From Salipiger pentaromativorans (GTDB lineage: Bacteria; Pseudomonadota; Alphaproteobacteria; Rhodobacterales; Rhodobacteraceae): a DNA stretch of 64,000 nt. The notes beneath the pieces are model-generated. The model had not been told where the DNA came from. It was given only the letters and a program-made list of their open reading frames with translations, and did no database searches. The translations under genes were made by a program, and so were the position numbers. The DNA is taken from positions 204,061 to 268,060 of the forward strand of contig NZ_JAMDHK010000001.1 of NCBI RefSeq assembly GCF_024721115.1, read 5' to 3'. Shown here piece after piece: positions 9,565-17,497 of the stretch (position 1 is the stretch's first letter; every line of letters begins with the position of its first letter).

Positions 9565-10653
9565 ATGACCGATACCAACACCCCGATCACCCCCGACACC
9601 CCGGACGCCGAGCGCCGCAACCTGCTTCAGATGGCAGGCGTCGGCGCCGCCGCCCTTGGCGTCGCCTCCCTCACCGGGCTGCCGGTTCTGGCCCAGGCCA
9701 CCGACGACTGGGACAAGACCTTTGCCAAGAGCGATGCTGTCACCCACAGCAAGGTGTCCTTCACCAACCGCTACGGCGTGCCGCTTGTCGGCGATCTTTA
9801 CATGCCCGCCGATCGCCCCGCCGGCAAACTGCCCGCCATCGCCGTTGCCGGTCCCTTCGGCGCGGTCAAGGAACAGGCTGCCGGGCTCTATGCCCAGACC
9901 ATGGCCGAGCGCGGCTTTATCACGGTGGCTTTCGACCCGTCCTTTGTCGGTGAAAGCGGCGGCGCGGTGCGCGATGTGGCCTCGCCCGACATCAACACCG
10001 AGGATTTCATGGCGGCCATCGACTTCCTCGGCCTGCAAGACTCGGTGGATCGTGAGCGGATCGGCATCATCGGCATCTGCGGCTTCGGCGGCATGGCGCT
10101 GAACGCGGTGGCCGCTGACAAGCGCGTCAAGGCCGTCGCGACCACCAGCATGTATGACATGTCGCGCGTGATGGCGAAGGGCTATTACGATGCGATGACC
10201 GCCGAGCAGCGCGCCGGGGCACTGGCACAGATGAGCCAGCAGCGCTGGACCGACGCCGAGACCGGCACCCCGGCCATGGCGGGCGGCCTGCCCGACAGCC
10301 TCGACGGCATCGACGATCCGGTGATCAGCATGTATTTCGGCTATTACAAGACCGATCGCGGCTATCACGCACGCTCGGTCAACTCGAACGGCGGCTGGAC
10401 GGTGACCAACCCGCTGTCCTTCATGAACATGCCGCTGCTGAGCTATGTGAACGAGATCTCGCCGCGCCCGATGCTGATCATCGCAGGGTCCGAGGCGCAT
10501 TCGCGCTACTTCAGCGAAGACGCCTATGCCGCCGCGGCGGAACCCAAGGAACTGATGATCATCGACGGCGCCGACCACGTCGATCTTTACGATCAGGTGG
10601 ACATCATCCCCTTCGACAAGCTGCAGGCGTTCTTCGACCAGAACCTCGCCTGA
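9565..10653 (+). CDS. Exported alpha/beta hydrolase, dienelactone-hydrolase-like with Cys nucleophile
   Basis: 362 residues from ATG at 9565, preceded by CAGGAGA. An Arg-Arg pair followed by a hydrophobic run (RRNLLQMAGVGAAALGVASLTGLPVLAQA) looks like a Tat-type export signal. The nucleophile elbow reads GICGFGG, so the nucleophile would be Cys, as in dienelactone hydrolases and the YcjY-like family. MLIIAGSEAHSRYF carries the acid region and DGADHVDLYD the catalytic His. Together with the divergent cyclophilin-fold gene and the LysR gene it forms a small locus often seen in Proteobacteria; the substrate is unknown. Confidence 0.88.
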   Translation: MTDTNTPITPDTPDAERRNLLQMAGVGAAALGVASLTGLPVLAQATDDWDKTFAKSDAVTHSKVSFTNRYGVPLVGDLYMPADRPAGKLPAIAVAGPFGAVKEQAAGLYAQTMAERGFITVAFDPSFVGESGGAVRDVASPDINTEDFMAAIDFLGLQDSVDRERIGIIGICGFGGMALNAVAADKRVKAVATTSMYDMSRVMAKGYYDAMTAEQRAGALAQMSQQRWTDAETGTPAMAGGLPDSLDGIDDPVISMYFGYYKTDRGYHARSVNSNGGWTVTNPLSFMNMPLLSYVNEISPRPMLIIAGSEAHSRYFSEDAYAAAAEPKELMIIDGADHVDLYDQVDIIPFDKLQAFFDQNLA

Positions 10654-10674
10654 GCCACATCAAGACATCCAGGA

Positions 10675-10708
10675 CAAAGCCCGCCCTCACCGGCGGGCTT
10701 TGTTTTTT
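10675..10708 (+). terminator. Rho-independent terminator after the hydrolase gene
   Basis: CAAAGCCCGCC pairs with GGCGGGCTTTG across a short loop and is followed by TTTTTT. It is 22 bases past the stop codon and is the clearest intrinsic terminator in the window. Confidence 0.93.
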
Positions 10709-10739
10709 GCCCGCCTTTCCGTATCGGGACAGCGCCCGC

Positions 10740-10967
10740 TCAGGCGGAAAGCAGATCCCGGAACACATGCGGCAGGATGTCGTCGCGGCTGAGCCCCATG
10801 CGGGCGAGCTGATCGTCGCTTTTCATCTCCAGCGAGATGATCTCGCGCATGCGCGCCCGGCGCAGGGAATAGGGGTTCAGCCCCAGCCCGAGATTGGTGA
10901 AATAGATGTCGATCTTCTGCCTCAGGGACGTGCGCCCCATCGCGATCTGGACGTTATTTGCGGTCAT
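10740..10967 (-). CDS. DUF1127-type small protein
   Basis: 75 residues ending MSRDDILPHVFRDLLSA-like (LGLSRDDILPHVF region), with a preceding basic helix NPYSLRRARMREIISLEMKSDDQLARMGL. The pattern R-x-x-R-E-I-x-x-L-x-x-x-x-D-x-x-L-x-x-x-G-L-x-R-x-D-I is the DUF1127 core. Such proteins are widespread in Alphaproteobacteria, and some have been tied to RNA turnover and to carbon or phosphate acquisition in Agrobacterium. This copy has an extra 30-residue N-terminal region. AGAGG lies ahead of the start. Function here unknown. Confidence 0.75.
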   Translation of the reverse strand: MTANNVQIAMGRTSLRQKIDIYFTNLGLGLNPYSLRRARMREIISLEMKSDDQLARMGLSRDDILPHVFRDLLSA

Positions 10968-11131
10968 CTGGAAACCTCTGCTCGCTTTGGTTTCCTCCCG
11001 CCCCTCAGTTTAGAGCAATTGCTGAAACTTTCCCGAACCCGCCGATCACGTTTTGCTGCAGCGCAGCAATATGCACAGGAAATGCGCGGCCAACCCCGGC
11101 CGCGCATGGAAATCCGGCGCTGAAAAGTGCC

Positions 11132-12223
<1,092 letters not shown>

Positions 12224-12256
12224 CAGAGGCTCTCCTTCGGCCCTTCCAACAAGCCA

Positions 12257-12282
12257 GAAATAGGAATGATATATCCCATTTC
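12257..12282 (-). promoter_or_regulatory. Imperfect palindrome over the folE2 promoter, possible Zur site
   Basis: Ends GAAAT...ATTTC with inner GGA/TCC, 26 bp in all. On the minus strand it sits between TTGGAA and TATTTC, a plausible -35/-10 pair with 17-bp spacing. Alphaproteobacterial Zur sites also begin GAAAT and end ATTTC, but their centre is TGTTATA-like, which is absent here, so the Zur reading is tentative. Confidence 0.45.
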
Positions 12283-12333
12283 CAATTTTTTCTTCGCGCG
12301 CCGGAGACCGCGCGCGGGAATTTCCCCCGCGCC

Positions 12334-13515
12334 TCAGACCGCGTCGAGCGCCTGCACTATATCCGCCACAAGGTCGCCGGTCTCTTCGATTCCGACCGAA
12401 AGCCGGATCAACCCGTCAGAAATCCCAAGACTTTCCCGCTGTTCCGGGCTCAGCCGCTGGTGCGTGGTGGTCGCCGGATGGGTCGCGATGGATTTCGCAT
12501 CGCCGAGGTTGTTCGAGATCAGAATGATCTCCAGCGCGTTGCAGAAGCGGAAGGCCGCCTCCTTGCCGCCCGCGATCTCGAAGGCCACCATCGTGCCGCC
12601 CGCGCCGCCAAGCTGGCGCTGCGCCAGCGCGTATTGCGGGTGGCTTTCCAGCCCCGGATAGCTGACGCGCGTCACCTTGCCATGGCCCGAGACCGCCTCG
12701 GCGATGGCACGGGCGGATGCCGCCTGCGCGCGCACCCGCAGGTCCATCGTCTCAAGCCCCTTGAGCATGATCCAGGCGGTGAACGGGCTCATGGAGCCGC
12801 CGGTATGCTTCATATAGGGCTCGACGGTCTTGCGGATGAACTCCCGGCTGCCGAGGATCACCCCGCCAAGCGCCCGTCCCTGCCCGTCGATATGTTTGGT
12901 CGCCGAATAGACCACCACATCCGCGCCCTGCGCGATGGCGTCCGAAAACACCGGGGTCGAGAACACGTTGTCCACGATCACCACCGCGCCCGCATCATGC
13001 GCGAGCTTTGCAACGGCTTCGATGTCCACCAGCTCCAGCGTCGGGTTCGACATGCTCTCGAAGAACACCGCCTTGGCGCCGGGTTTCAGCGCCTCTTCCC
13101 ACTGGGCCAGATCGGCCCCGTCGACAAACACCACCTCGACGCCGAAGCGCGGCAGGATGTCTTCGAGGATGTAGAGGCAGGAGCCGAACAGCGCCCGCGC
13201 CGCGACCACCCGGTCGCCCGCACGCAGACAGGAGGTCAGCGCCCCGTTGACCGCCGCCATGCCGCTGGCGGTGGCAAAGCCGTCCTCGGCGCCTTCCAGC
13301 AGCGCGATACGCTTTTCGAACATCGCCACTGTCGGGTTGCCGTAACGGGCGTAGATATATTCGTCGGGGCCCGCCTTTACAAAACGCGCCTCGGCCTGCT
13401 CGGCGCTGTCATAGGCAAAGCCCTGGGTGAGAAAGATCGCCTCGCTCAGCTCGCCCCACTGGCTGCGTTGCGTGCCGCCGTGAACCGCCTGCGTGCGTCG
13501 TCCCTTGGTCGTCAT
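12334..13515 (-). CDS. metZ: O-succinylhomoserine sulfhydrylase
   Basis: 393 residues. A PLP enzyme of the Cys/Met metabolism family that makes homocysteine from O-succinylhomoserine and sulfide. PLP lysine lies in VVYSATKHIDGQGRALGG; IYARYGNPTVAMFEKRIALLEGAEDGFATASGMAA and VVIVDNVFSTPVF are standard family blocks, and ISDGLIRLSVGIEETGDLVADI is the usual C-terminus. MetZ versus MetB/MetY is judged from length and overall pattern. It lies behind a SAM-II riboswitch, which supports a methionine-pathway role. A GGAGGG site precedes ATG at 13515. Confidence 0.93.
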   Translation of the reverse strand: MTTKGRRTQAVHGGTQRSQWGELSEAIFLTQGFAYDSAEQAEARFVKAGPDEYIYARYGNPTVAMFEKRIALLEGAEDGFATASGMAAVNGALTSCLRAGDRVVAARALFGSCLYILEDILPRFGVEVVFVDGADLAQWEEALKPGAKAVFFESMSNPTLELVDIEAVAKLAHDAGAVVIVDNVFSTPVFSDAIAQGADVVVYSATKHIDGQGRALGGVILGSREFIRKTVEPYMKHTGGSMSPFTAWIMLKGLETMDLRVRAQAASARAIAEAVSGHGKVTRVSYPGLESHPQYALAQRQLGGAGGTMVAFEIAGGKEAAFRFCNALEIILISNNLGDAKSIATHPATTTHQRLSPEQRESLGISDGLIRLSVGIEETGDLVADIVQALDAV

Positions 13516-13550
13516 CCGTCGTCCCTCCGCGGCGCCCCAACGCCGCCATT

Positions 13551-13587
13551 GAAAAAGCCCCAGCCGCGGTCAAGCGAAAGGGGCTTT
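13551..13587 (-). terminator. Intrinsic terminator between the SAM-II aptamer and metZ
   Basis: On the minus strand AAAGCCCC pairs with GGGGCTTT across an 18-base loop and is followed by TTTTTC. It lies 8 bases after the aptamer and 36 before the metZ ATG, so metZ expression would need read-through. Confidence 0.8.
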
Positions 13588-13594
13588 CGTCTGA

Positions 13595-13649
13595 CCTCTT
13601 TAGCGGCATGTTTAACGTGGCCCGCAATCAGGTAACAAATCGCCACAGG
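13595..13649 (-). promoter_or_regulatory. SAM-II riboswitch upstream of metZ
   Basis: The minus strand reads TGTGGCGATTTGTTACC ... GGGCCACGTTAAACATGCC, then GCTAAAGAGG. GTGGC pairs with GCCAC as P1, and the ACGTTAAAC...GCTAAAG segment is the conserved SAM-II core that forms the pseudoknot. This class is mostly alphaproteobacterial and sits upstream of methionine genes, as here. It binds S-adenosylmethionine and lowers expression. With a terminator just downstream, control may be transcriptional as well as translational. Confidence 0.93.
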
Positions 13650-13835
13650 CCGCGCCTTACGCCCGCGCGCGCCCTGCGTCAAGTTGCACCCTTGTGTCAG
13701 CCGGCAGCGCTCCGCCACCGTTTCAAGCGATTGTAACCGGATTGCGCTTAGATACCCCCGGCCCCGGCACGACAGCGGTTGTCATTCCCCGGCGGCATGC
13801 CACATGATGTTGCGGATTTAAGTCACGGGACGGGT

Positions 13836-15710
13836 ATGGACGGATTTCTTTTTCAAGCCTCGGTTTATCTTGCCGCCGCGGTGATCGCCGTGCCGATCGC
13901 CGCCCGGCTCGGGCTGGGCTCCGTCCTGGGCTACCTGCTGGCCGGCATCATCATCGGCCCGATCCTGCATCTCGTCGCCGCCACCGACGATCTGCGCCAT
14001 TTCGCGGAATTCGGCGTGGTGATGATGCTCTTCATCATCGGGCTCGAACTGGAGCCGCGCGCGCTCTGGGACATGCGCCACAGGCTGGTCGGGCTTGGCG
14101 GCTCGCAGATCATGCTCACCATGTTCGCGGTCATGGCCGCCGCCATGGCAATGGGGATGAACTGGGGGCCGGCGCTGGCCTGCGGCATGGTCTTTGCGCT
14201 CTCCTCAACCGCCATCGTGCTGCAAACGCTCAGCGAAAAGGGGCTGATGCAATCCTCGGGCGGGCGTTCGGCCTTTTCGGTGCTTCTGACGCAGGACATC
14301 GCGGTGATCCCGATGCTGATCGTCCTGCCGCTGCTGGCGGTCGAGACCACCGCGACGCTGGCCCCCGACGGGTCGATCCAGCGCCCCGCGCAGGAGGCCG
14401 CCGACGCGCATCACGGGCTGTCGCTGGTCGAAGGGCTGCCGGGCTGGGGCGTGGCGCTGGTGACGCTCTCGGCGGTGGCGCTGATCATCCTCGCGGGGAT
14501 CTACGGCGCCCGCCCGCTCTTCCGCCACATCAACTCCGCCCGCCTGCCCGAGATGTTCACCGCCGTGGCGCTGCTGATCGTCGCGGGCATCGCCTTCCTG
14601 ATGGAGCTGGTGGGGCTGTCGCCGGCGCTCGGCACCTTCCTGGCCGGGGTGGTGCTGGCCAACTCGGAGTTCCGCCACCAGCTCGAGTCGGACATCGAGC
14701 CCTTCAAGGGGCTGCTGCTGGGGCTGTTCTTCATCACCGTGGGTGCGGGCATCGACCTGGGCGCCTTCATGCGCGAGCCCGTCACGATCGTCGGGCTGGC
14801 GCTGGGGCTGATTCTGCTCAAGGGCGCGATCCTGCACGGGCTGTCGCGGGTGTTCCGGCTGCGCGCGCGGGGGCGGTGGCTGTTCACCCTGTCCCTGGCA
14901 CAGGCCGGGGAGTTCGGCTTTGTGCTGGTGTCCTTTGCGCTGCAACTCAACATCTTCACGCAATCCATGGGTCAGCGGCTGCTGCTGGTGGTCGCGCTGT
15001 CGATGCTGATCACACCGCTGCTGTTCATCCTCTTCGACTGGGTGTCGCACCGGCTGGAAGAGACCCGCGACACGCAGCCCGCCGATCAGGTCGAGGCCGA
15101 CGGGCCGATCATCATCGCCGGGATCGGGCGCTTCGGTCAGATCGTGAACCGGCTGGTGCAAAGCTCGGGCTACAAGACCGTGGTGATCGACCACGACATG
15201 AAGACGATCGAGCTGATGCGGCGCTTCGGCTTCCGCGGTTTCTTCGGCGATCCGACCCGGCCCGAACTGCTGCACGCGGCGGGGATCAAGGATGCCAAGG
15301 TGCTGGTGGCGGGGCTCGACGACCCCAAGGCCACCACCAAGCTGGTGCGCTTTGCCCGGCGGATGCGCGAGGATGTGTTCATCGTCGCCCGCGCCCATGA
15401 CCGGACGCATGTCTACGAGCTCTACCAGGCCGGCGCGAACAAGATCGTCCGCGAGATGTTCGACAGCTCGCTGCGCGCGGGCCGCTATGTGCTGGAAGAG
15501 GTGGGCATGACCGAATACGAGGCGGCCATCGCGCAGGAGACCTTCTATCACCACGACCGCGAGACGGTCAGCGAGCTGGCGCAGCTCTGGGATCCGAACA
15601 TCCCCTCGGCGGAGAACGAAGCCTATATCAAGCGCGCCCGCGAGCTGGAGAAAGAGCTGGAAACGGCGCTTTACACGGCGCTGGCGGAACAGAAAAACGA
15701 CGCGGCGTGA
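13836..15710 (+). CDS. KefB/KefC-type monovalent cation:proton antiporter (CPA2)
   Basis: 624 residues from ATG at 13836 (MDGFLFQASVYLAAAVIAVP). Residues about 1-400 are a CPA2 Na+/H+ exchanger domain with some twelve spans (LGLGSVLGYLLAGIIIGP, GVVMMLFIIGLELEP, LSSTAIVLQTLSEKG, LSPALGTFLAGVVLANSEFRHQLESDIEPFKGLLLGLFFITVGAGID). From about 420 a cytosolic RCK/TrkA-N domain follows (GPIIIAGIGRFGQIVNRLVQ), as in the glutathione-gated K+ efflux proteins KefB/C and in Ybal/RosB. It ends in a charged Glu/Ala-rich tail. It would export K+ or other cations under electrophile or pH stress. A KefF/KefG partner is not seen. Confidence 0.93.
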   Translation: MDGFLFQASVYLAAAVIAVPIAARLGLGSVLGYLLAGIIIGPILHLVAATDDLRHFAEFGVVMMLFIIGLELEPRALWDMRHRLVGLGGSQIMLTMFAVMAAAMAMGMNWGPALACGMVFALSSTAIVLQTLSEKGLMQSSGGRSAFSVLLTQDIAVIPMLIVLPLLAVETTATLAPDGSIQRPAQEAADAHHGLSLVEGLPGWGVALVTLSAVALIILAGIYGARPLFRHINSARLPEMFTAVALLIVAGIAFLMELVGLSPALGTFLAGVVLANSEFRHQLESDIEPFKGLLLGLFFITVGAGIDLGAFMREPVTIVGLALGLILLKGAILHGLSRVFRLRARGRWLFTLSLAQAGEFGFVLVSFALQLNIFTQSMGQRLLLVVALSMLITPLLFILFDWVSHRLEETRDTQPADQVEADGPIIIAGIGRFGQIVNRLVQSSGYKTVVIDHDMKTIELMRRFGFRGFFGDPTRPELLHAAGIKDAKVLVAGLDDPKATTKLVRFARRMREDVFIVARAHDRTHVYELYQAGANKIVREMFDSSLRAGRYVLEEVGMTEYEAAIAQETFYHHDRETVSELAQLWDPNIPSAENEAYIKRARELEKELETALYTALAEQKNDAA

Positions 15711-15714
15711 GGGG

Positions 15715-15740
15715 GCGGTGGGCAGATTGCCCACCCTACG
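15715..15740 (+). repeat. REP palindrome, forward copy of an inverted pair
   Basis: GCGGTGGGCA-GAT-TGCCCACCCTACG begins 4 bases after the antiporter stop and is identical in core to the copy at 530-555. With the copy at 15832-15857 it makes an inverted REP pair (a BIME-type unit) separated by about 90 bases. Confidence 0.88.
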
Positions 15741-15831
15741 GGTCACGCCCATGGTGCGACGGTCTTCTAGCCGCCCTTAATCCCACGCCTCTGGCCCGAC
15801 GACGGTTCTACCGAGAGCCACACTTGGCCCA

Positions 15832-15857
15832 GGTAGGGTGGGCAATCTGCCCACCGC
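15832..15857 (-). repeat. REP palindrome, inverted copy
   Basis: GGTAGGGTGGGCA-ATC-TGCCCACCGC on the top strand is the reverse complement of the copy at 15715. The pair sits between the convergent antiporter and carD genes, a usual place for such elements. Confidence 0.88.
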
Positions 15858-15862
15858 TCCTT

Positions 15863-15889
15863 AAAAAAAAACGGACCCGAAGGCCCGTC
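15863..15889 (-). terminator. Intrinsic terminator of carD
   Basis: On the minus strand ACGGGCC pairs with GGTCCGT across a TTC loop and is followed by nine T. It lies 25 bases after the carD stop. Confidence 0.88.
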
Positions 15890-15914
15890 TTTTCGATCCC
15901 TCAAGCGGCAAGGC

Positions 15915-16424
15915 TCAGGCGGCGCGCAGCCCCAGAACCTCGTCCACCTGACGCGCGGCGGCCACTTCGTCGCCACCGGAAACGGCGGCCACTTCGCGGG
16001 TCAGACGCTCCAGCGCCGCTTCGTAAAGCTGACGCTCGGAATAGCTCTGCTCGCGCTGGTCGTCGGCGCGGTGCAGGTCGCGCACCACTTCGGCGATGGC
16101 GATCAGATCGCCGGAATTGATCTTTTGCTCGTATTCCTGCGCCCGGCGCGACCACATGGCGCGCTTGACCTTGGCCTTGCCTTTCAGCGTTTTCATCGCC
16201 TGGCTCACCACATCCGGCGTCGACAGGGAGCGCATCCCGATCTCGGTCGCCTTGTGGGTCGGGACCCGCAGGGTCATCTTGTCCTTCTCAAAGGAAATCA
16301 CAAACAGTTCCAGCTTCATGCCGGCGACTTCCTGCTCCTCGATCGACATGATCTGACCCACGCCATGGGCGGGGTAGACCACATAATCATTGGGGCGGAA
16401 CTCGTTTTTCTTGGTCTTGGTCAT
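15915..16424 (-). CDS. carD: CarD-family transcriptional regulator
   Basis: 169 residues. The N-terminal half is the CarD/TRCF RNA-polymerase-interacting Tudor-like domain (FRPNDYVVYPAHGVGQIMSIEEQEVAGMKLELFVISFEKDKMTLRVP), followed by a helical part (RRAQEYEQKINSGDLIAIAEVVRDLHR) that in CarD contacts promoter DNA. CarD binds the polymerase beta subunit and stabilises open complexes at housekeeping promoters such as those of rRNA; it is essential or nearly so in several groups. It ends in an Ala/Glu-rich tail. An intrinsic terminator follows. It lies next to the ferredoxin gene fdxA, an arrangement often seen in Alphaproteobacteria. Confidence 0.95.
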   Translation of the reverse strand: MTKTKKNEFRPNDYVVYPAHGVGQIMSIEEQEVAGMKLELFVISFEKDKMTLRVPTHKATEIGMRSLSTPDVVSQAMKTLKGKAKVKRAMWSRRAQEYEQKINSGDLIAIAEVVRDLHRADDQREQSYSERQLYEAALERLTREVAAVSGGDEVAAARQVDEVLGLRAA

Positions 16425-16716
16425 TCAACAGCGTCCTCAGCAGCCAAACCACAGATACACAGGCGACAGAAAAGACGGACGGATATGCGCTGCATTCCGT
16501 TCGCCTGAAAACTTACGTGTCTTTGCTATACCCCCGGGAGCAGACCAACCCGGCCGCGAGTCTGTGGTTTCGTCATGTGTGCCATGTAACATAGCACAAC
16601 TTGAACGCTTTTCCCAGAATCTTGCTGGAAACAGAGAATTCACGCGGAATCAGGCGATTGAAGACCGCTCTTCACCTAAATGCAACCGCTTTGGAGCAAA
16701 AACGGCGAATCGGCGC
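16425..16716 (-). promoter_or_regulatory. Upstream region of carD
   Basis: About 290 bases between fdxA and carD, both on the minus strand. It is less GC-rich than its surroundings and probably holds the carD promoter, but I cannot assign exact boxes. No gene is supported. Confidence 0.45.
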
Positions 16717-17055
16717 TCAGCCGCCCTCGCCCGGCGCCTCGGAGAAGTACTTGTTCACCTTGTCCGGCTCGCCATCGCGGTCCTCCGCCTCGGGCAGCGG
16801 ATCTTTCTTCGAGATGATCACCGGCCAGGATTCGGAGTATTTGCGGTTGAACTCCACCCATTTCTCCATGTCCGGATCGGTGTCCGGGCGGATCGCGTCG
16901 GCGGGGCATTCCGGTTCGCACACACCGCAGTCGATGCATTCGTCGGGGTGAATCACCAGCATGTTCTCGCCTTCGTAGAAACAGTCCACGGGGCAAACTT
17001 CGACGCAATCGGTGTATTTGCAGGCGATGCAGTTGTCGATGACGACGTAGGTCAT
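16717..17055 (-). CDS. fdxA: Seven-iron ferredoxin FdxA
   Basis: 112 residues, the usual FdxA length. The N-terminal cluster region reads [17 protein letters not shown] (C9, C12, C17, C21, C25), the pattern of a [3Fe-4S]/[4Fe-4S] ferredoxin, and the second motif is [13 protein letters not shown] helical tail ([28 protein letters not shown]) matches the alphaproteobacterial FdxA family. It carries electrons in the cytoplasm; the partner is not known. It follows the S4 protein gene, 58 bases apart, on the same strand. Confidence 0.95.
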   Translation of the reverse strand: MTYVVIDNCIACKYTDCVEVCPVDCFYEGENMLVIHPDECIDCGVCEPECPADAIRPDTDPDMEKWVEFNRKYSESWPVIISKKDPLPEAEDRDGEPDKVNKYFSEAPGEGG

Positions 17056-17113
17056 GGGCGTAGCGGTCCCGTTCAGCCGGATGATTTGCGTCTAGCTAGA
17101 CCAGCCATGCGGA

Positions 17114-17497
17114 TCATTCAAGCATATCCCGGCTGCGATCCAGCGCTCTTCTGTCACGTTTGGTCGGCCGCCCCCCGCCCTCGAAGCGCGGCGCCTGCGC
17201 CTCTGCGGGCTCGGACGGGCGCGCCGCCGGCGGGTCGAGATCGTCGTAAAGCGCCTGTGCCTCGGGCGCCGGACCGCGCCGCGTGCCCAGCGCCGCCACC
17301 CGGATCACCCGCACCACACGTCCCTGCGCAAAGGTCAGCACATCGCCGGGACCAACCGCAAAGGCCGGTTTCGACACCGTCAGCCCGTTGACCCGCAACC
17401 CGCCCGACACGGCCTTGGCGGCCAGGCTCCGCGTCTTGAAGAAGCGGGCCTGCCACAGCCATTTGTCGATGCGCAGTTTGCCGGGTGCCTCGGCCAC
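17114..17497 (-). CDS. S4-domain RNA-binding protein (Hsp15-like)
   Basis: 127 residues with a GTG start at 17497 that directly abuts the TAA stop of the helicase gene (17498-17500), so the two are probably translationally coupled. The S4 domain spans about 7-65: LRIDKWLWQARFFKTRSLAAKAVSGGLRVNGLTVSKPAFAVGPGDVLTFAQGRVVRVIRV, the same layout as E. coli HslR/Hsp15, which binds stalled 50S subunits carrying nascent chains. The C-terminal tail is rich in Pro, Arg and Asp. Function is inferred from the domain. Confidence 0.88.
   Translation of the reverse strand: MAEAPGKLRIDKWLWQARFFKTRSLAAKAVSGGLRVNGLTVSKPAFAVGPGDVLTFAQGRVVRVIRVAALGTRRGPAPEAQALYDDLDPPAARPSEPAEAQAPRFEGGGRPTKRDRRALDRSRDMLE

Noticed and set aside
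12334-13515. metZ as metB or a cystathionine enzyme
   Set aside because: Length, pattern and the SAM-II switch fit MetZ better, though the sulfhydrylase activity is not provable by sequence alone.
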